From Colwellia sp. (GTDB taxonomy: Bacteria > Pseudomonadota > Gammaproteobacteria > Enterobacterales > Alteromonadaceae), in contig JABSOX010000014.1 of the NCBI GenBank assembly GCA_013215655.1, positions 1-64,000 on the forward strand: a DNA stretch of 64,000 nucleotides, read 5' to 3'. The notes beneath the pieces were generated by a model. The model was not told the DNA's origin and searched no databases. It worked only from the letters and a program-made list of their open reading frames with translations. Below are positions 1 to 9,548 of this stretch, piece by piece; position 1 is the first letter of the stretch, and every line of letters begins with the position of its first letter. The position numbers and the translations under genes were made by a program.

Positions 1-1
1 A

Positions 2-385
2 ATTGCGACTAACTATCCTGCCAGTAATAATAGAGCAGATCGCGTTATACAGGGACTGTCATTTGGTGGTTATAACGCCGCTTGTTTTGGTTTACTTGCT
101 TTTGAAGAGTTTGCAGGCATATCAATGCACTCCCCTGCCAATAGTGAAATGTTAAAAAAATTACAAAAAATCTATCGTAAAACTGAAAAGCTACCGCTAA
201 AAATATTTTTAAGTTTTGGTAATAAAAGTGATAACCAAGTTGAAGGTCGTAAATTTCGTAATGTATTAAAGAAAAAAGGTTACCAACTAGAATATAAAGA
301 AGTACGTTTTGGTCACAACTGGCGCAACTGGGCACCACTTTTAGATGATAGTTTGCAGTGGTTTTTTGCGCCCTCAAAAAACTAA
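2..385 (+). CDS. Esterase family protein (alpha/beta hydrolase), 3' end only
   Basis: Only the last 127 codons are in the window; the reading frame is open from base 2, so the start lies to the left. The visible part holds a nucleophile-elbow motif GLSFGG (visible residues 18-23, Ser20 the likely nucleophile) and a C-terminal FGHNWRNW segment whose His fits the catalytic His of the putative-esterase (enterochelin esterase / esterase D-like) family. These proteins hydrolyse ester bonds of small substrates or siderophores; the substrate cannot be told from this fragment. The gene ends 32 bases before a strong hairpin shared with the convergent PEP-CTERM gene. Internal ATGs such as the one at 125 are not the start, because the family motif lies upstream of it. 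Confidence 0.75.
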   Translation: MATNYPASNNRADRVIQGLSFGGYNAACFGLLAFEEFAGISMHSPANSEMLKKLQKIYRKTEKLPLKIFLSFGNKSDNQVEGRKFRNVLKKKGYQLEYKEVRFGHNWRNWAPLLDDSLQWFFAPSKN

Positions 386-417
386 TACCAATTTTATAAC
401 TATGTACATCACAAACA

Positions 418-445
418 AAAATGGCGCTGTAAACAGCGCCATTTT
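418..445. terminator. Bidirectional intrinsic terminator
   Basis: A 12-bp perfect stem (418-429 with 434-445; core ATGGCGCTG / CAGCGCCAT) closes a TAAA loop. It is flanked by A on the left and T on the right, so it can work on both strands. It sits between the convergent esterase and PEP-CTERM genes. Confidence 0.8.
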
Positions 446-486
446 CATTTAAATCGGAAAAAGTGTTGAGCTAATAGCGACTCAAC

Positions 487-1575
487 TTATGCGAAACAGA
501 CATTGTTTATTGCTTTTTTAGCAAAGAAACGGTTTGTAACTACAGCAAGCTTTTGTTTACCTAACATAATAACTAGCGCTAGAATAAAAATTATAATTGT
601 TGATGGTTCAGGCACAGGTGTTGTTGGTGTGCCTTCTACAGGTTCAAACGGGTTATAATTAAGTTGTCCATTCCCTTGCCAAGATTTACCTATAACTTGA
701 CCATATACCATACTATCAGAAAGAATATCTGCAGTAGGAGCCAAAATACTTCCATATAAATCAGACGTTATATTTAGCTGACTAGCACCATAAAAGTTAT
801 ATAAAACCTGTACAGGCGGTTTACCATTAGCAGCTCCTTTATTGTAATAAAGAGCCAATTCATCATTCCCGTTTAAGAAAATATTAGACTGAGTAAAATC
901 GACTACTGAACCGTTAGTATTTGTAATATTAAAGACTACAGTAGCGCCAGTAGCCATACCTGTAGTATCCAAATGCCAATCTGTTCTTAACCCACCCCAT
1001 TGTGTTCTCAGCTGATCTTGTGTCACATTAAATACATAAACATTATCACTAGGTACATTATTAGGGTCAGCTTTAAAGTCAAGTTTCCAACCAGCTGTAG
1101 CATCGGCATTAACAGCAGTATGCTCACTTAACTGCTTAGATAAATTCTCTAGATGGCTAAAAGCACTATCAAAGTCTACAGGTAAATTGCTGTTATTTTC
1201 AGAAACAGAGCCAATACTTGTTGGCCCCCCTGTTAAAGTGCCACCTAAAACGACATCACCTAATACAGGGTTAGGTAATGTTGATGAACGATAAACATTG
1301 AAGTTGCCACCACCTATCTTATTAATATCACCACCTACCACTAAACTTGGTCCTGACCCCATATTAAAATCATTAATTTTAGTGCCGATATCATAGCCAC
1401 CATTAATATTGAGATTGCCACCAACAGCAACTCGTCCTTCAACATCAGATGAATTCACCGAATAATCTTCTTTAACAAAAGCATTATATTTACTAGCATC
1501 ACCTAAGTTAATTGCATCAGCAAATGTTTGAGAGCTTAATAACAAACTTGCCAAAATAACGAAATAGCGCATCAT
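487..1575 (-). CDS. Choice-of-anchor A family PEP-CTERM surface protein
   Basis: A 362-residue exported protein. An N-terminal signal peptide (about residues 1-19, ending near TFA) is followed by a choice-of-anchor A type domain (about 20-310; segment VEGRVAVGGNLNINGG is typical). The C-terminus has the sorting signal VPEPSTI, a hydrophobic helix and basic residues, expected to be recognised by an exosortase and cleaved after PEP. After the basic part there is an unusual extra tail of about 15 residues ending in NNVCFA, longer than the short Arg-rich end normally seen. Two ATG codons are in tandem; AAGGA lies just upstream, so the first is used here. PrsT, a TPR protein of the same sorting system, is encoded directly upstream on the same strand. 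The role in matrix or surface structure is inference. Confidence 0.8.
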   Translation of the reverse strand: MMRYFVILASLLLSSQTFADAINLGDASKYNAFVKEDYSVNSSDVEGRVAVGGNLNINGGYDIGTKINDFNMGSGPSLVVGGDINKIGGGNFNVYRSSTLPNPVLGDVVLGGTLTGGPTSIGSVSENNSNLPVDFDSAFSHLENLSKQLSEHTAVNADATAGWKLDFKADPNNVPSDNVYVFNVTQDQLRTQWGGLRTDWHLDTTGMATGATVVFNITNTNGSVVDFTQSNIFLNGNDELALYYNKGAANGKPPVQVLYNFYGASQLNITSDLYGSILAPTADILSDSMVYGQVIGKSWQGNGQLNYNPFEPVEGTPTTPVPEPSTIIIFILALVIMLGKQKLAVVTNRFFAKKAINNVCFA

Positions 1576-1718
1576 TTTCCTTAAATATCAATAGGGGTGT
1601 AAAAACGCGCGAATATTAACATAAGATCAACAATCATGACAGCGTTGTCTTTCATTCAAAAAACCAATCAATCCCTTATATATAGCTAGATGTAGTGATT
1701 TATTTACAAATGGTACCT

Positions 1719-4484
1719 TTAGAGAACATCATCGACATTTAACATTTTTGTCACAATAAAACTTAACTGATGATTTTCATTTAGTTTTAAAGCTTTGTTA
1801 AGTGCTAAACGCGCCAACTCAGTTCTTTTTAACTTCGCCAAAGAAAATGCAAGATGGTATTGATAATCAGCATTATTGACATCACGAGCAGTGGCTTCTC
1901 GTAAATAACTTAAGCCTTGTTGATAATTATCATTCAGTACTAACAGCCAACCTAAAGTGTCATTTATCGCAGCAACATTAGGTAATAATTCATACGCCGA
2001 TTTTGCATATCCAATTGCTTTTTTAAGATCTGTATCTAAATATAAGTTAGCAAGGTTATTTAAAAAAATGGGTTGCTGATCAATCAAGGGATAGTTTTCA
2101 AGTGTCTGAATAGCAACAGCTACTTTATTATTTTCAGCAGAAATTTCACTTAACTGACCTACCGCCCAAGCATCAAGTTTTTGTACTGATAACCACTGAG
2201 TTAATAAATGGATATTTTTTTCAGGTAAATTTAATTGAGCATATAAACTTGCCAGTAGTTGCATATGACTACGCTGATCGGTTTGTTTAAATAATGCCTC
2301 TAACTTACTAACTGCTATTCCAGTATTTCCTTTATTTATAAATAAATGAACTTCCAATTCATACCAAGCTAAATTTTGAAGATTACTTGCTGTTGATCTA
2401 TCTATATTTTTTTCGATAATTACAGCGGCTTTATCAAACTCTTTTTCTGACATTTTTAAACGAGCAATAATATAAGGGTTTACCTTGTTTTCATTCAACT
2501 GCTGAATTCTTTCTATACTGGCTTGTGCTGAAACGAGATCATTAATATCAAGCTGTAACATGGCGATAGATTCAAGTTTTGTTGAATTGTCATAAACCAA
2601 GCCAAATAAAATCTTTAATGTTTTGGTCGCTAAGGCTAGTTGTTGTGCTTTTATTTGTAATTTGCTTTTCACCAGCAATAACTCTTGGTCAAACGAAAAA
2701 CGTTCTTCTAAACGAGCTAATGTTTTATTGGCTAAATCGCTTTGATTAGTTTGCATATAGAGTGCAAGTAAAGCCCTTTGTGAATCGAAGAAAGACTCAG
2801 CCCCTTTATTAATAGCAGTTAATAATTTAATCGCTAAATAAGGTTGCTGTTGCTTTATAGCAAAATCAGCATAAAGCTGTAAAACTAAGCTATCTTCAGG
2901 ATAGTAAGTTAAAATTTCTTGATAATATTTTTCAACTTTACCAATGTTATTATCATTTAATACCAAACCAGCTAATGCTAATAAAGCAGGCTTAAACTGC
3001 GGCGCTAAATTCAGTACCTGTTGGAAGAACATTATGGCATCGTCTTTACGTCCTAGTTGTAGCGATAATTCACCAGCTAGTTGTAAAATTTCAACTTTTT
3101 GAGGATATTTATTGAGTAGATTTTGCGTTGTCGCTAAAGAGCTTTCTAACTGATTACTTTGTAATTGCAAATAGCCGAGTAAAGTTTGATTAACAATATC
3201 ATCAGAATGCTCTAGTATACTCACCGCTTGTTCAATATCATTTGTTGCGATTAAAACACCAATGTATTGCGCTTTAATTTGTGGATTATTAGCAAATAGT
3301 TCATATGCTTTTTTTACAAGTTCAACATACTCATCTTTGGAACCTTGTTGCTTAATTATTTGCGTTGCTAATAAGTATAAATCTGCATCATTTTGTGAGA
3401 CTTTTAGTGCTTTATCTATATGTGCACGCGCTGAAGATAGGTCTTGTTGTTTAAAAGCAATGGCAGCAAGATGTCGACGTGCAATAATATTTTCACCGTA
3501 TAAACTCATGTATTCAATAAACTGCCTTCTCGCTTGATTAAAATTTTCATTCATTAAATCAACACTTGCCGACAATAATAAAACTTCTCGCTCTTTCTGC
3601 TTTTTATTGCCTAAACCCAGTAACTGTTGTTGGATATCCCTTAACAGCATTTTCGATTTTTTATGTTCTCCGTTTAAAGCAACAATTGAAACGTGTAGTA
3701 ATTTGGCATAAGGATCATGGGGGAATTCCTCTCTCAACAATAAACAAAGCTTAAGCGCTTCAGTTAGCTGATTTTGCTTTATCAAAACATGAGCTTTGCC
3801 AAAAAGAGCTTGTTGATGATGATTATCTTTTGCCAAAATAAAATTATAAACATTGATAGCTTGTTCTAAGCGACCTTGATTTTTTAAGATTTCAGCGTGA
3901 AGCATCTGCGCTGGAATATGTTCACCATTGATCGCCAACGCTTGTTGAATGAACTTTTCAGCTAAAGTGAGCTTAGCTTGCAGAAGATATAACTCAGCCA
4001 ATCCGGTAAAAACCTGTTCACTTTCACCTTGTAAATTGAGTGATTTCTCTAATGCACTTTCTGCTTGAGCATATTCATTTAGCGCTTTATAGCTTTTACT
4101 TTGCACTAAATAATATTCTTTATTGGTGGTTAGTTGAGGATATTGAACTAAAAGGTCAAGTACATCTTGATGTTTACCAAGTAATGCTTTTGTTTTTGCA
4201 AGAGGTATAATAACAGCTTGATGATCAGCATAAAGATTCAACGAAATCGTTAACTCTTTTTCCGCGGCTGCTGGGTTACCTTTTTCAAGTAAAATTTCAC
4301 CTAACAATAATCTTGCGGGCAAATACTTACCATCTTCTTTAATACTGTTTTTAACGGCTATCTCCGCAGCATTTAATTCACCACTTTGTACAAAAAGTAA
4401 TGCTTCTTCATAATACTCACCAGCTTGTTGTGCACTAACCGTGATTGAAAAAGTAAAAAATAGAAAACCTAATAATTTATTCAT
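1719..4484 (-). CDS. prsT: PEP-CTERM system TPR-repeat protein PrsT
   Basis: A 921-residue protein built almost wholly of tetratricopeptide repeats after a signal peptide (about residues 1-18, ending VSA before QQAGEYYEEAL). Length and repeat layout match PrsT, the large TPR protein that accompanies exosortase/PEP-CTERM systems and is thought to help export or assembly of polysaccharide-associated surface proteins. Family members are often called lipoproteins, but here no Cys follows the signal peptide, so cleavage by signal peptidase I is more likely than lipid attachment. No exosortase or polysaccharide genes are next to it; the only local partner is the PEP-CTERM gene 143 bases downstream. 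Transcription is divergent from the efflux operon across a 278-base gap. Confidence 0.85.
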   Translation of the reverse strand: MNKLLGFLFFTFSITVSAQQAGEYYEEALLFVQSGELNAAEIAVKNSIKEDGKYLPARLLLGEILLEKGNPAAAEKELTISLNLYADHQAVIIPLAKTKALLGKHQDVLDLLVQYPQLTTNKEYYLVQSKSYKALNEYAQAESALEKSLNLQGESEQVFTGLAELYLLQAKLTLAEKFIQQALAINGEHIPAQMLHAEILKNQGRLEQAINVYNFILAKDNHHQQALFGKAHVLIKQNQLTEALKLCLLLREEFPHDPYAKLLHVSIVALNGEHKKSKMLLRDIQQQLLGLGNKKQKEREVLLLSASVDLMNENFNQARRQFIEYMSLYGENIIARRHLAAIAFKQQDLSSARAHIDKALKVSQNDADLYLLATQIIKQQGSKDEYVELVKKAYELFANNPQIKAQYIGVLIATNDIEQAVSILEHSDDIVNQTLLGYLQLQSNQLESSLATTQNLLNKYPQKVEILQLAGELSLQLGRKDDAIMFFQQVLNLAPQFKPALLALAGLVLNDNNIGKVEKYYQEILTYYPEDSLVLQLYADFAIKQQQPYLAIKLLTAINKGAESFFDSQRALLALYMQTNQSDLANKTLARLEERFSFDQELLLVKSKLQIKAQQLALATKTLKILFGLVYDNSTKLESIAMLQLDINDLVSAQASIERIQQLNENKVNPYIIARLKMSEKEFDKAAVIIEKNIDRSTASNLQNLAWYELEVHLFINKGNTGIAVSKLEALFKQTDQRSHMQLLASLYAQLNLPEKNIHLLTQWLSVQKLDAWAVGQLSEISAENNKVAVAIQTLENYPLIDQQPIFLNNLANLYLDTDLKKAIGYAKSAYELLPNVAAINDTLGWLLVLNDNYQQGLSYLREATARDVNNADYQYHLAFSLAKLKRTELARLALNKALKLNENHQLSFIVTKMLNVDDVL

Positions 4485-4726
4485 AAGTGGAATTAAAAAG
4501 AAGTGATGATATTATTTTAAGTTAAAAACGGATTAAAAAAAACTTATCGTTCGATATAAGTTAGAAGACTTTTTAACAAATCGTTTACAATAAATATAAA
4601 AAAACAACCACTAAGTTATCTTCAGCATTCCCCACTAAAGTTTTCATCGCCAATAACTGCATCTCATCGACAACAAATTGAAACTCAACGATTGGCTCTG
4701 ATCTAATATTTGAACACCGTTAATAT

Positions 4727-4751
4727 GCTCTTACTCATAAAATAAGAGCAA
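4727..4751 (+). promoter_or_regulatory. Inverted repeat in the 5' leader of the efflux operon
   Basis: An 8-bp perfect stem TGCTCTTA / TAAGAGCA (4727-4734 with 4744-4751) with a 9-base loop ends 11 bases before the adaptor ATG. It could be a repressor operator or a leader hairpin near the ribosome-binding site (GACGG, about 4753). It is too AT-poor in its flanks to be a terminator. No regulator gene is adjacent. Confidence 0.4.
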
Positions 4752-4762
4752 GACGGTGACTA

Positions 4763-6022
4763 ATGCAAACAATTCTTGAAGCACAAACAGATAAGAAAAA
4801 ACCATTCAAACTTTACGCAATAATAGTTGCTACCGCTGTTATTTTATTGCCTTGGTTAGCCAATTCTTTTTTCCTTAATTCCACCAACAGTGATGCTAGC
4901 ATTTCTGCCGAAGGGCTTAATATCGCTACAGTCAAGTCAGGTAACTTAATAAGAGATGTTAGAGCACCCGGTAATTTAATCGCTAAAAATAGACAATGGC
5001 TCTCCGCCAGAGTCAGTGCAAAAGTGATTAAACGGGTACTTGAACCCGGTGCAGTTGTTACTCCTGACAGTATTATTTTACAGCTATCGTCTCCTGAACT
5101 TACTCAGCAATACAAAGTTGTTCAAATCGACTTTAAGGTTGCGCAAGCCCAACTTGAAGCTTTACAAGAAGTTCAAATTACCGAAATGCAAAAAAAGCAC
5201 GCTGATGTAAAACTACTTGAAGTTGAGAAACAACAAGCCATTGAAGATGCTGCCGCTAAAAAACAGTTGAGAGTCACTAAAATAATTCCCTTGTACCAAT
5301 ACAGTGAAGCGGTATTGCGTGAAAAAAAATTAACACTACAACTTGAAATAGCCGAGTTTGAGCTAAAACAATTACCAAGATTACAAGCAAGTTTACTTAA
5401 AGTTGAACAAGCAAGGGTTGAGCAACAATTACTGCAAGTTTCCTTGCTGAGTGAACAAGTCGCTTTGCTTGAAGTACGTGCACAAATGCATGGGATTTTA
5501 CAAAGTATCTCAGTAGAAGAAGGACAAGAAATATCGCAGGGAACAGAATTAGCGCGAGTTGCCGATCAAAAAAGTTTAAAAGCTGAACTGCGCGTACAAG
5601 AAAGTCAGGCTAAAGATATAAAAATCGGTCAAATAGTCGAAATAGATACCCGTCGTAGTAAAATTTCAGGTGTGGTTTCACGCATAGATCCAGCCGTAGT
5701 TAACGGTACGGTAACGGTAGATGTTGAATTATCCAAAGACCTTCCTAGCGAAGTTCGTCCTGATTTACGTGTAAATGGCATTATCGAAATTCAACGTTTA
5801 GATAACGTGCTTTTACTTGATAAACCTGCATCATGGCAGCAAACAAAAACAGCTTATTTATTTAAACTAACCAGTGACTCTCAAGCGGTAAAAACTAAAG
5901 TTGTTATCGGTGCGATCTCCACGAAATCAATACAACTACTTAGTGGTTTAACAAAAGGTGAACAGGTTATTTTGTCTGATACCTCTCATTTACTACAACA
6001 TCAAGAAATTGCTATCAATTAA
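4763..6022 (+). CDS. HlyD/MacA-like periplasmic adaptor subunit of an efflux ABC transporter
   Basis: A 419-residue membrane-fusion protein. A single N-terminal membrane anchor lies at about residues 17-38. A first lipoyl/barrel half follows, then a long alpha-helical hairpin of coiled-coil character (about 115-240, rich in Gln, Glu, Lys and Leu), the second lipoyl half (segment MHGILQSISVEEGQEI), and beta-barrel and membrane-proximal domains. Adaptors of this type link an inner-membrane transporter to an outer-membrane channel such as TolC; no TolC-like gene is in the window. It is first in an operon with the ATPase and permease downstream (98-base and 2-base gaps). The substrate is unknown; antimicrobial peptides, macrolides or lipids are exported by related systems. 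Confidence 0.85.
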   Translation: MQTILEAQTDKKKPFKLYAIIVATAVILLPWLANSFFLNSTNSDASISAEGLNIATVKSGNLIRDVRAPGNLIAKNRQWLSARVSAKVIKRVLEPGAVVTPDSIILQLSSPELTQQYKVVQIDFKVAQAQLEALQEVQITEMQKKHADVKLLEVEKQQAIEDAAAKKQLRVTKIIPLYQYSEAVLREKKLTLQLEIAEFELKQLPRLQASLLKVEQARVEQQLLQVSLLSEQVALLEVRAQMHGILQSISVEEGQEISQGTELARVADQKSLKAELRVQESQAKDIKIGQIVEIDTRRSKISGVVSRIDPAVVNGTVTVDVELSKDLPSEVRPDLRVNGIIEIQRLDNVLLLDKPASWQQTKTAYLFKLTSDSQAVKTKVVIGAISTKSIQLLSGLTKGEQVILSDTSHLLQHQEIAIN

Positions 6023-6120
6023 CACTTAATAATAATCGTTCGAAAAAGTACAAGCGACATACAACTAAGTATCGCCCGACGTAGAAATTAACTTTAGCTA
6101 ACCATCAATAGGTAACAAAA

Positions 6121-6933
6121 ATGACTAACAAAAAAACACTTATTAACATCAGTAAACTTAACAAAATTTATCATACCGATGGCACAGCAACCAATGCCTT
6201 AAAAGATATTGATATAACGATTACTCAAGGTGATTATGTCACTATTCAAGGTCCCTCTGGCGGTGGTAAATCAACACTATTATCAATTATTGGCCTGCTT
6301 GATAAACCAACGAGTGGCGACTATCAAATCAGTGGCGTATCAGTTACTAAGTTGTCTGAGTCACAAATGGCCAAAGTCAGAAATAGAGAGATTGGTTTTA
6401 TTTTTCAAGATTTTAATTTGATTGGCGATATGACGGTTAGTCAAAACGTCGAATTACCGTTAATTTATCGTGGCATCGCTAAAGCCACAAGACAAGCAAA
6501 GGTGATTGAAGTATTAAAACGGGTAAATATGTCAGAGCGTGCCAAACATTTGCCTAACCAATTATCTGGAGGGCAACAACAACGTGTCGCAGTAGCTCGC
6601 GCTTTAGTTGGCAATCCAACGTTATTACTTGCCGATGAACCCACAGGTAACCTCGATTCAGTTAACGGTGATTCAGTGATGCAGTTATTGAGTGAACTTA
6701 ACGAACAAGGCGTAACAATTTGTATGGTAACGCATGATAGCCGATATGCTCACCTCTCTAAAAGAACCATTAATTTGTTTGATGGTCAGGTTGTTGATAA
6801 CACCGATAATGAACAGAAAAATGGAACATCAAACAACAAGGTAGATGATAGAGAAGTTGCCGAGCTTATGCCAAACGCAATAACTAGTTCAGCATCAAGT
6901 TTAGTGAAGAATACAAGTACAGTAGGAGCGTAA
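6121..6933 (+). CDS. ABC transporter ATP-binding protein (MacB/LolD type)
   Basis: A 270-residue nucleotide-binding subunit. Walker A is GPSGGGKST (44-52); the signature [15 protein letters not shown] and Walker [13 protein letters not shown] follow, then an H-loop in MVTHDS. The close-packed LSGGQQQR and DEPTGNLD signature is that of the MacB/LolD/FtsE class, which drives mechanotransmission rather than classical substrate translocation. After the ATPase core there is a 45-residue polar tail not usual for the family. The ATPase and permease are separate polypeptides here, unlike MacB, where they are fused. The stop codon is only 2 bases before the permease ATG, so translation is probably coupled. 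Confidence 0.92.
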   Translation: MTNKKTLINISKLNKIYHTDGTATNALKDIDITITQGDYVTIQGPSGGGKSTLLSIIGLLDKPTSGDYQISGVSVTKLSESQMAKVRNREIGFIFQDFNLIGDMTVSQNVELPLIYRGIAKATRQAKVIEVLKRVNMSERAKHLPNQLSGGQQQRVAVARALVGNPTLLLADEPTGNLDSVNGDSVMQLLSELNEQGVTICMVTHDSRYAHLSKRTINLFDGQVVDNTDNEQKNGTSNNKVDDREVAELMPNAITSSASSLVKNTSTVGA

Positions 6934-6935
6934 TT

Positions 6936-9479
6936 ATGTCCAACACGTCAAATTCTATAGAGACTAACAATGAGGTTATGAGTAAAAACAACTTCATCGA
7001 AAATGTTGTTATTGATACTCGTTATGCCCTTGCAAGGTTTATCGCACAACCCATCACAACCTTAATCATCGTATTAACACTTGCCTTAAGTATTGGCGCT
7101 ACCACCGCTATATTTTCGGTAGTCAATGGCTTGTTATTTCAAGCAACTCCTTTTAAAGATAGTGAAAGGTTAGTCATACTCGCACAGCAAGATTTAACTA
7201 CCGATCAAAGCTACGGTTTTTCTGCCCCTGAAATGCTTGATTATCAATCTCAAGCACAGTCATTTGAGAACATGGCCGAAATTCACAACATGACCTTTAC
7301 TATGTATGGTCATAATGATCCTATCCGGGTAAGAACAGGTGTAGTTTCGTCAAACTTTTTCAATATGCTTAACCTAACGCCGATACTTGGTCGTGTCTTT
7401 ACTGAAGCCGAAGATGACATTGGCGCAGAACCCTTGGTAATATTAACTTATGAGTTTTGGCAACGTGAATTTAATGGTCAAGATGATGTTATCAATCAAA
7501 ACGTCGAATTTAATAATCGTAGCCACAAAATTATTGGAGTATTACCGCACTTTCCACAATTTCCAGCGGTAAGCGATGTTTATATAGCAATTCCTTCATG
7601 CCCATGGCGTGGAAGTGAGGGTGCCCAGTCAAACCGTAGCATGCGTATGATGACCAGTTTCGCCAAAATCAAACCTGATTTTACACTAGAGGATGTTAAT
7701 TCAGAAGTAGCCAACATAGCCAAAGGTTTGGCTAACACTTACCCTGAAGCCTATTCAGCCAATGCCGATATCAGTGCCGGCGCATTATCCTTGCATGATG
7801 AATTAGTGAAAGATAGTCGTCCCTATTTATATACTTTATTAGCGACCACTTTATTGTTATTTTTGATTGCTTCAGCCAATGTAACTAATCTTACATTATC
7901 ACAACATTCAAAACGAAAACGTGAATTTGCAGTACGAGCATCTTTAGGGGCAAGTAAAGCAAGGTTGGCACAACTGCTATTAACAGAAAGCTTATTACTG
8001 TCTTTGTTAGGTGGTGGTTTAGGCTTAGTATTTGCCTTTTTGGGATTAGATTTCCTAAAAGATTTTGCAGCAAACTTTAGTACCTTAGCCAGTGAAATTA
8101 CGATTGATAGCACCGTGATGTTATTCGCTTTAGTTATATCAACTGTTTCAGGTATTATCGCCGGTATAGTGCCTAGTTTTACTAAAGTAAATTTAGTGAG
8201 TTCACTAAAAGAAGGCGGGAAATCTTCGTATTCTACGGATCATGGTTTGCTGAGAAATGGTTTGTTGATTTGCCAATTTGCGCTTTCACTTACACTTTTA
8301 ATTGCCGCAGGGTTAACCATTAAAAGTTTAAATAATTTGCAAAATATTGATGCAGGTTTTAGCGCAAGTAATATTGAAATATTACAAGTTGACCTTAATT
8401 GGACGGTATACAATAACGCGCAACAAAGATGGCAAATATCACAACAAATATTACAAGAAGTACGTAAGTTACCTTATGTTAGCTCGTCAGCATTAAGCAT
8501 GACCTATCCGAACGATACTGTAGGTGCCAACTATGGAAGTATTCGCCAAGCTATTCAACTTGATGACCGCGACTTTAATCCTGATGAAGTACTACCTAAT
8601 ACATTTAACCGTCCGATCACTGAAGGCTACTTTGCCACACTAGACAGTCAGTTATTACAAGGGCGGGATTTTAGTGCAGATGACGACGATAAAGCACCAA
8701 ATGTTGCCATTATTAACGAAAAATTGGCGAAGAAATGGTGGCCAAATGAAAGTGCGATCAACCATAGTATATCTTTCGATCAAGGAGAAAACTGGCTTAC
8801 CATTGTTGGTGTCGTTGAAAATATTCATGAACAAGGTGCGGCGGTTGAACCAAGCTTTCAGATTTATCGAGCGATGGCACAATCACCAACAGGACATTTA
8901 GCGATATTGGCAAACCATGAAGGTGCTCAACCCCAAGGTACTCAACCCCAAGGTACTCAACGTCACGAAAAAGGTAACAGTACTTTTAAACAAGATATTA
9001 AAAAAATTATTGCAGAGTTAGATAACAGACAACCATTATCAAAATTTGAAAGCCTGCAACAAGCCGTTGATAATTCAGTATCATTACAACGATTTTTAGC
9101 TCAGTTATTAACAATATTTTCAGCGATTGCTTTAGTGATCACCATTAGTGGTGTTAGCGGTGTAATGAGTTATATGGTTAACCTTAGAACCCGCGAAATA
9201 GGCATTCGCATGGCAATTGGCGCTGATAAAGCAAAGGTTATCACCTTGATACTTTCTTACGGTATTAAGTTGACAGTCATTGGTCTATTAATTGGCGTTG
9301 TAAGTGCTTACTTTAGTGGTGACTGGCTCAGTACTCAGTTATTTGATATTGATGCATTTGATATGGTCATCTACAGCACTGCACTGATCACCTTGTTGGT
9401 CATTTCTACATTGGCTTGTTTACTGCCGGCATGGCGCGCTAGTTCAATTCCACCAATGCGCGCGTTAAAGAGTAATTAA
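6936..9479 (+). CDS. FtsX-like ABC transporter permease with two MacB-type modules
   Basis: An 847-residue permease. It starts with a cytoplasmic segment and a membrane helix (about 43-65) followed by a MacB-type periplasmic domain. A first FtsX core follows (three helices at about 286-400), then a further helix at about 430-450, a second periplasmic domain (about 455-725) and a second FtsX core (about 730-835, with the RTREIGIRMAIGA motif). This duplicated arrangement is that of the large orphan-permease family related to MacB. It should work with the ATPase and adaptor encoded just upstream. An imperfect 15-base tandem repeat (8922-8961) inserts a Gln/Pro/Gly-rich stretch in the second periplasmic domain. 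Confidence 0.88.
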   Translation: MSNTSNSIETNNEVMSKNNFIENVVIDTRYALARFIAQPITTLIIVLTLALSIGATTAIFSVVNGLLFQATPFKDSERLVILAQQDLTTDQSYGFSAPEMLDYQSQAQSFENMAEIHNMTFTMYGHNDPIRVRTGVVSSNFFNMLNLTPILGRVFTEAEDDIGAEPLVILTYEFWQREFNGQDDVINQNVEFNNRSHKIIGVLPHFPQFPAVSDVYIAIPSCPWRGSEGAQSNRSMRMMTSFAKIKPDFTLEDVNSEVANIAKGLANTYPEAYSANADISAGALSLHDELVKDSRPYLYTLLATTLLLFLIASANVTNLTLSQHSKRKREFAVRASLGASKARLAQLLLTESLLLSLLGGGLGLVFAFLGLDFLKDFAANFSTLASEITIDSTVMLFALVISTVSGIIAGIVPSFTKVNLVSSLKEGGKSSYSTDHGLLRNGLLICQFALSLTLLIAAGLTIKSLNNLQNIDAGFSASNIEILQVDLNWTVYNNAQQRWQISQQILQEVRKLPYVSSSALSMTYPNDTVGANYGSIRQAIQLDDRDFNPDEVLPNTFNRPITEGYFATLDSQLLQGRDFSADDDDKAPNVAIINEKLAKKWWPNESAINHSISFDQGENWLTIVGVVENIHEQGAAVEPSFQIYRAMAQSPTGHLAILANHEGAQPQGTQPQGTQRHEKGNSTFKQDIKKIIAELDNRQPLSKFESLQQAVDNSVSLQRFLAQLLTIFSAIALVITISGVSGVMSYMVNLRTREIGIRMAIGADKAKVITLILSYGIKLTVIGLLIGVVSAYFSGDWLSTQLFDIDAFDMVIYSTALITLLVISTLACLLPAWRASSIPPMRALKSN
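8922..8961 (+). repeat. 15-base tandem repeat inside the permease gene
   Basis: About 2.6 copies of a 15-base unit close to GGTACTCAACCCCAA (8922-8936, 8937-8951, then a partial degenerate copy). It keeps the frame and encodes repeated G-x-Q-P-Q pentapeptides in the second periplasmic loop. The multiple-of-three length means copy-number change would vary loop length without breaking the gene. Confidence 0.8.
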
Positions 9480-9502
9480 TATCTGAAACATGTTAACTTT
9501 TT

Positions 9503-9538
9503 AGGGCAACACTTTTTTTGATAAAATAGTGTTGCCCT
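9503..9538. terminator. Bidirectional intrinsic terminator
   Basis: An 11-bp perfect stem AGGGCAACACT / AGTGTTGCCCT (9503-9513 with 9528-9538) is followed by a T-run on the plus strand, with A-rich sequence on the other side. It lies between the convergent permease and Lrp-type genes. Confidence 0.85.
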
Positions 9539-9548
9539 TTTTATAAAA

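Noticed and set aside
384-395. TAATACCAATTT after the esterase gene considered as an end of the 45992-type repeat
   Set aside because: Only one end of 12 bases is present and no partner end lies within 300 bases. The same applies to TAATACCA at 48418.
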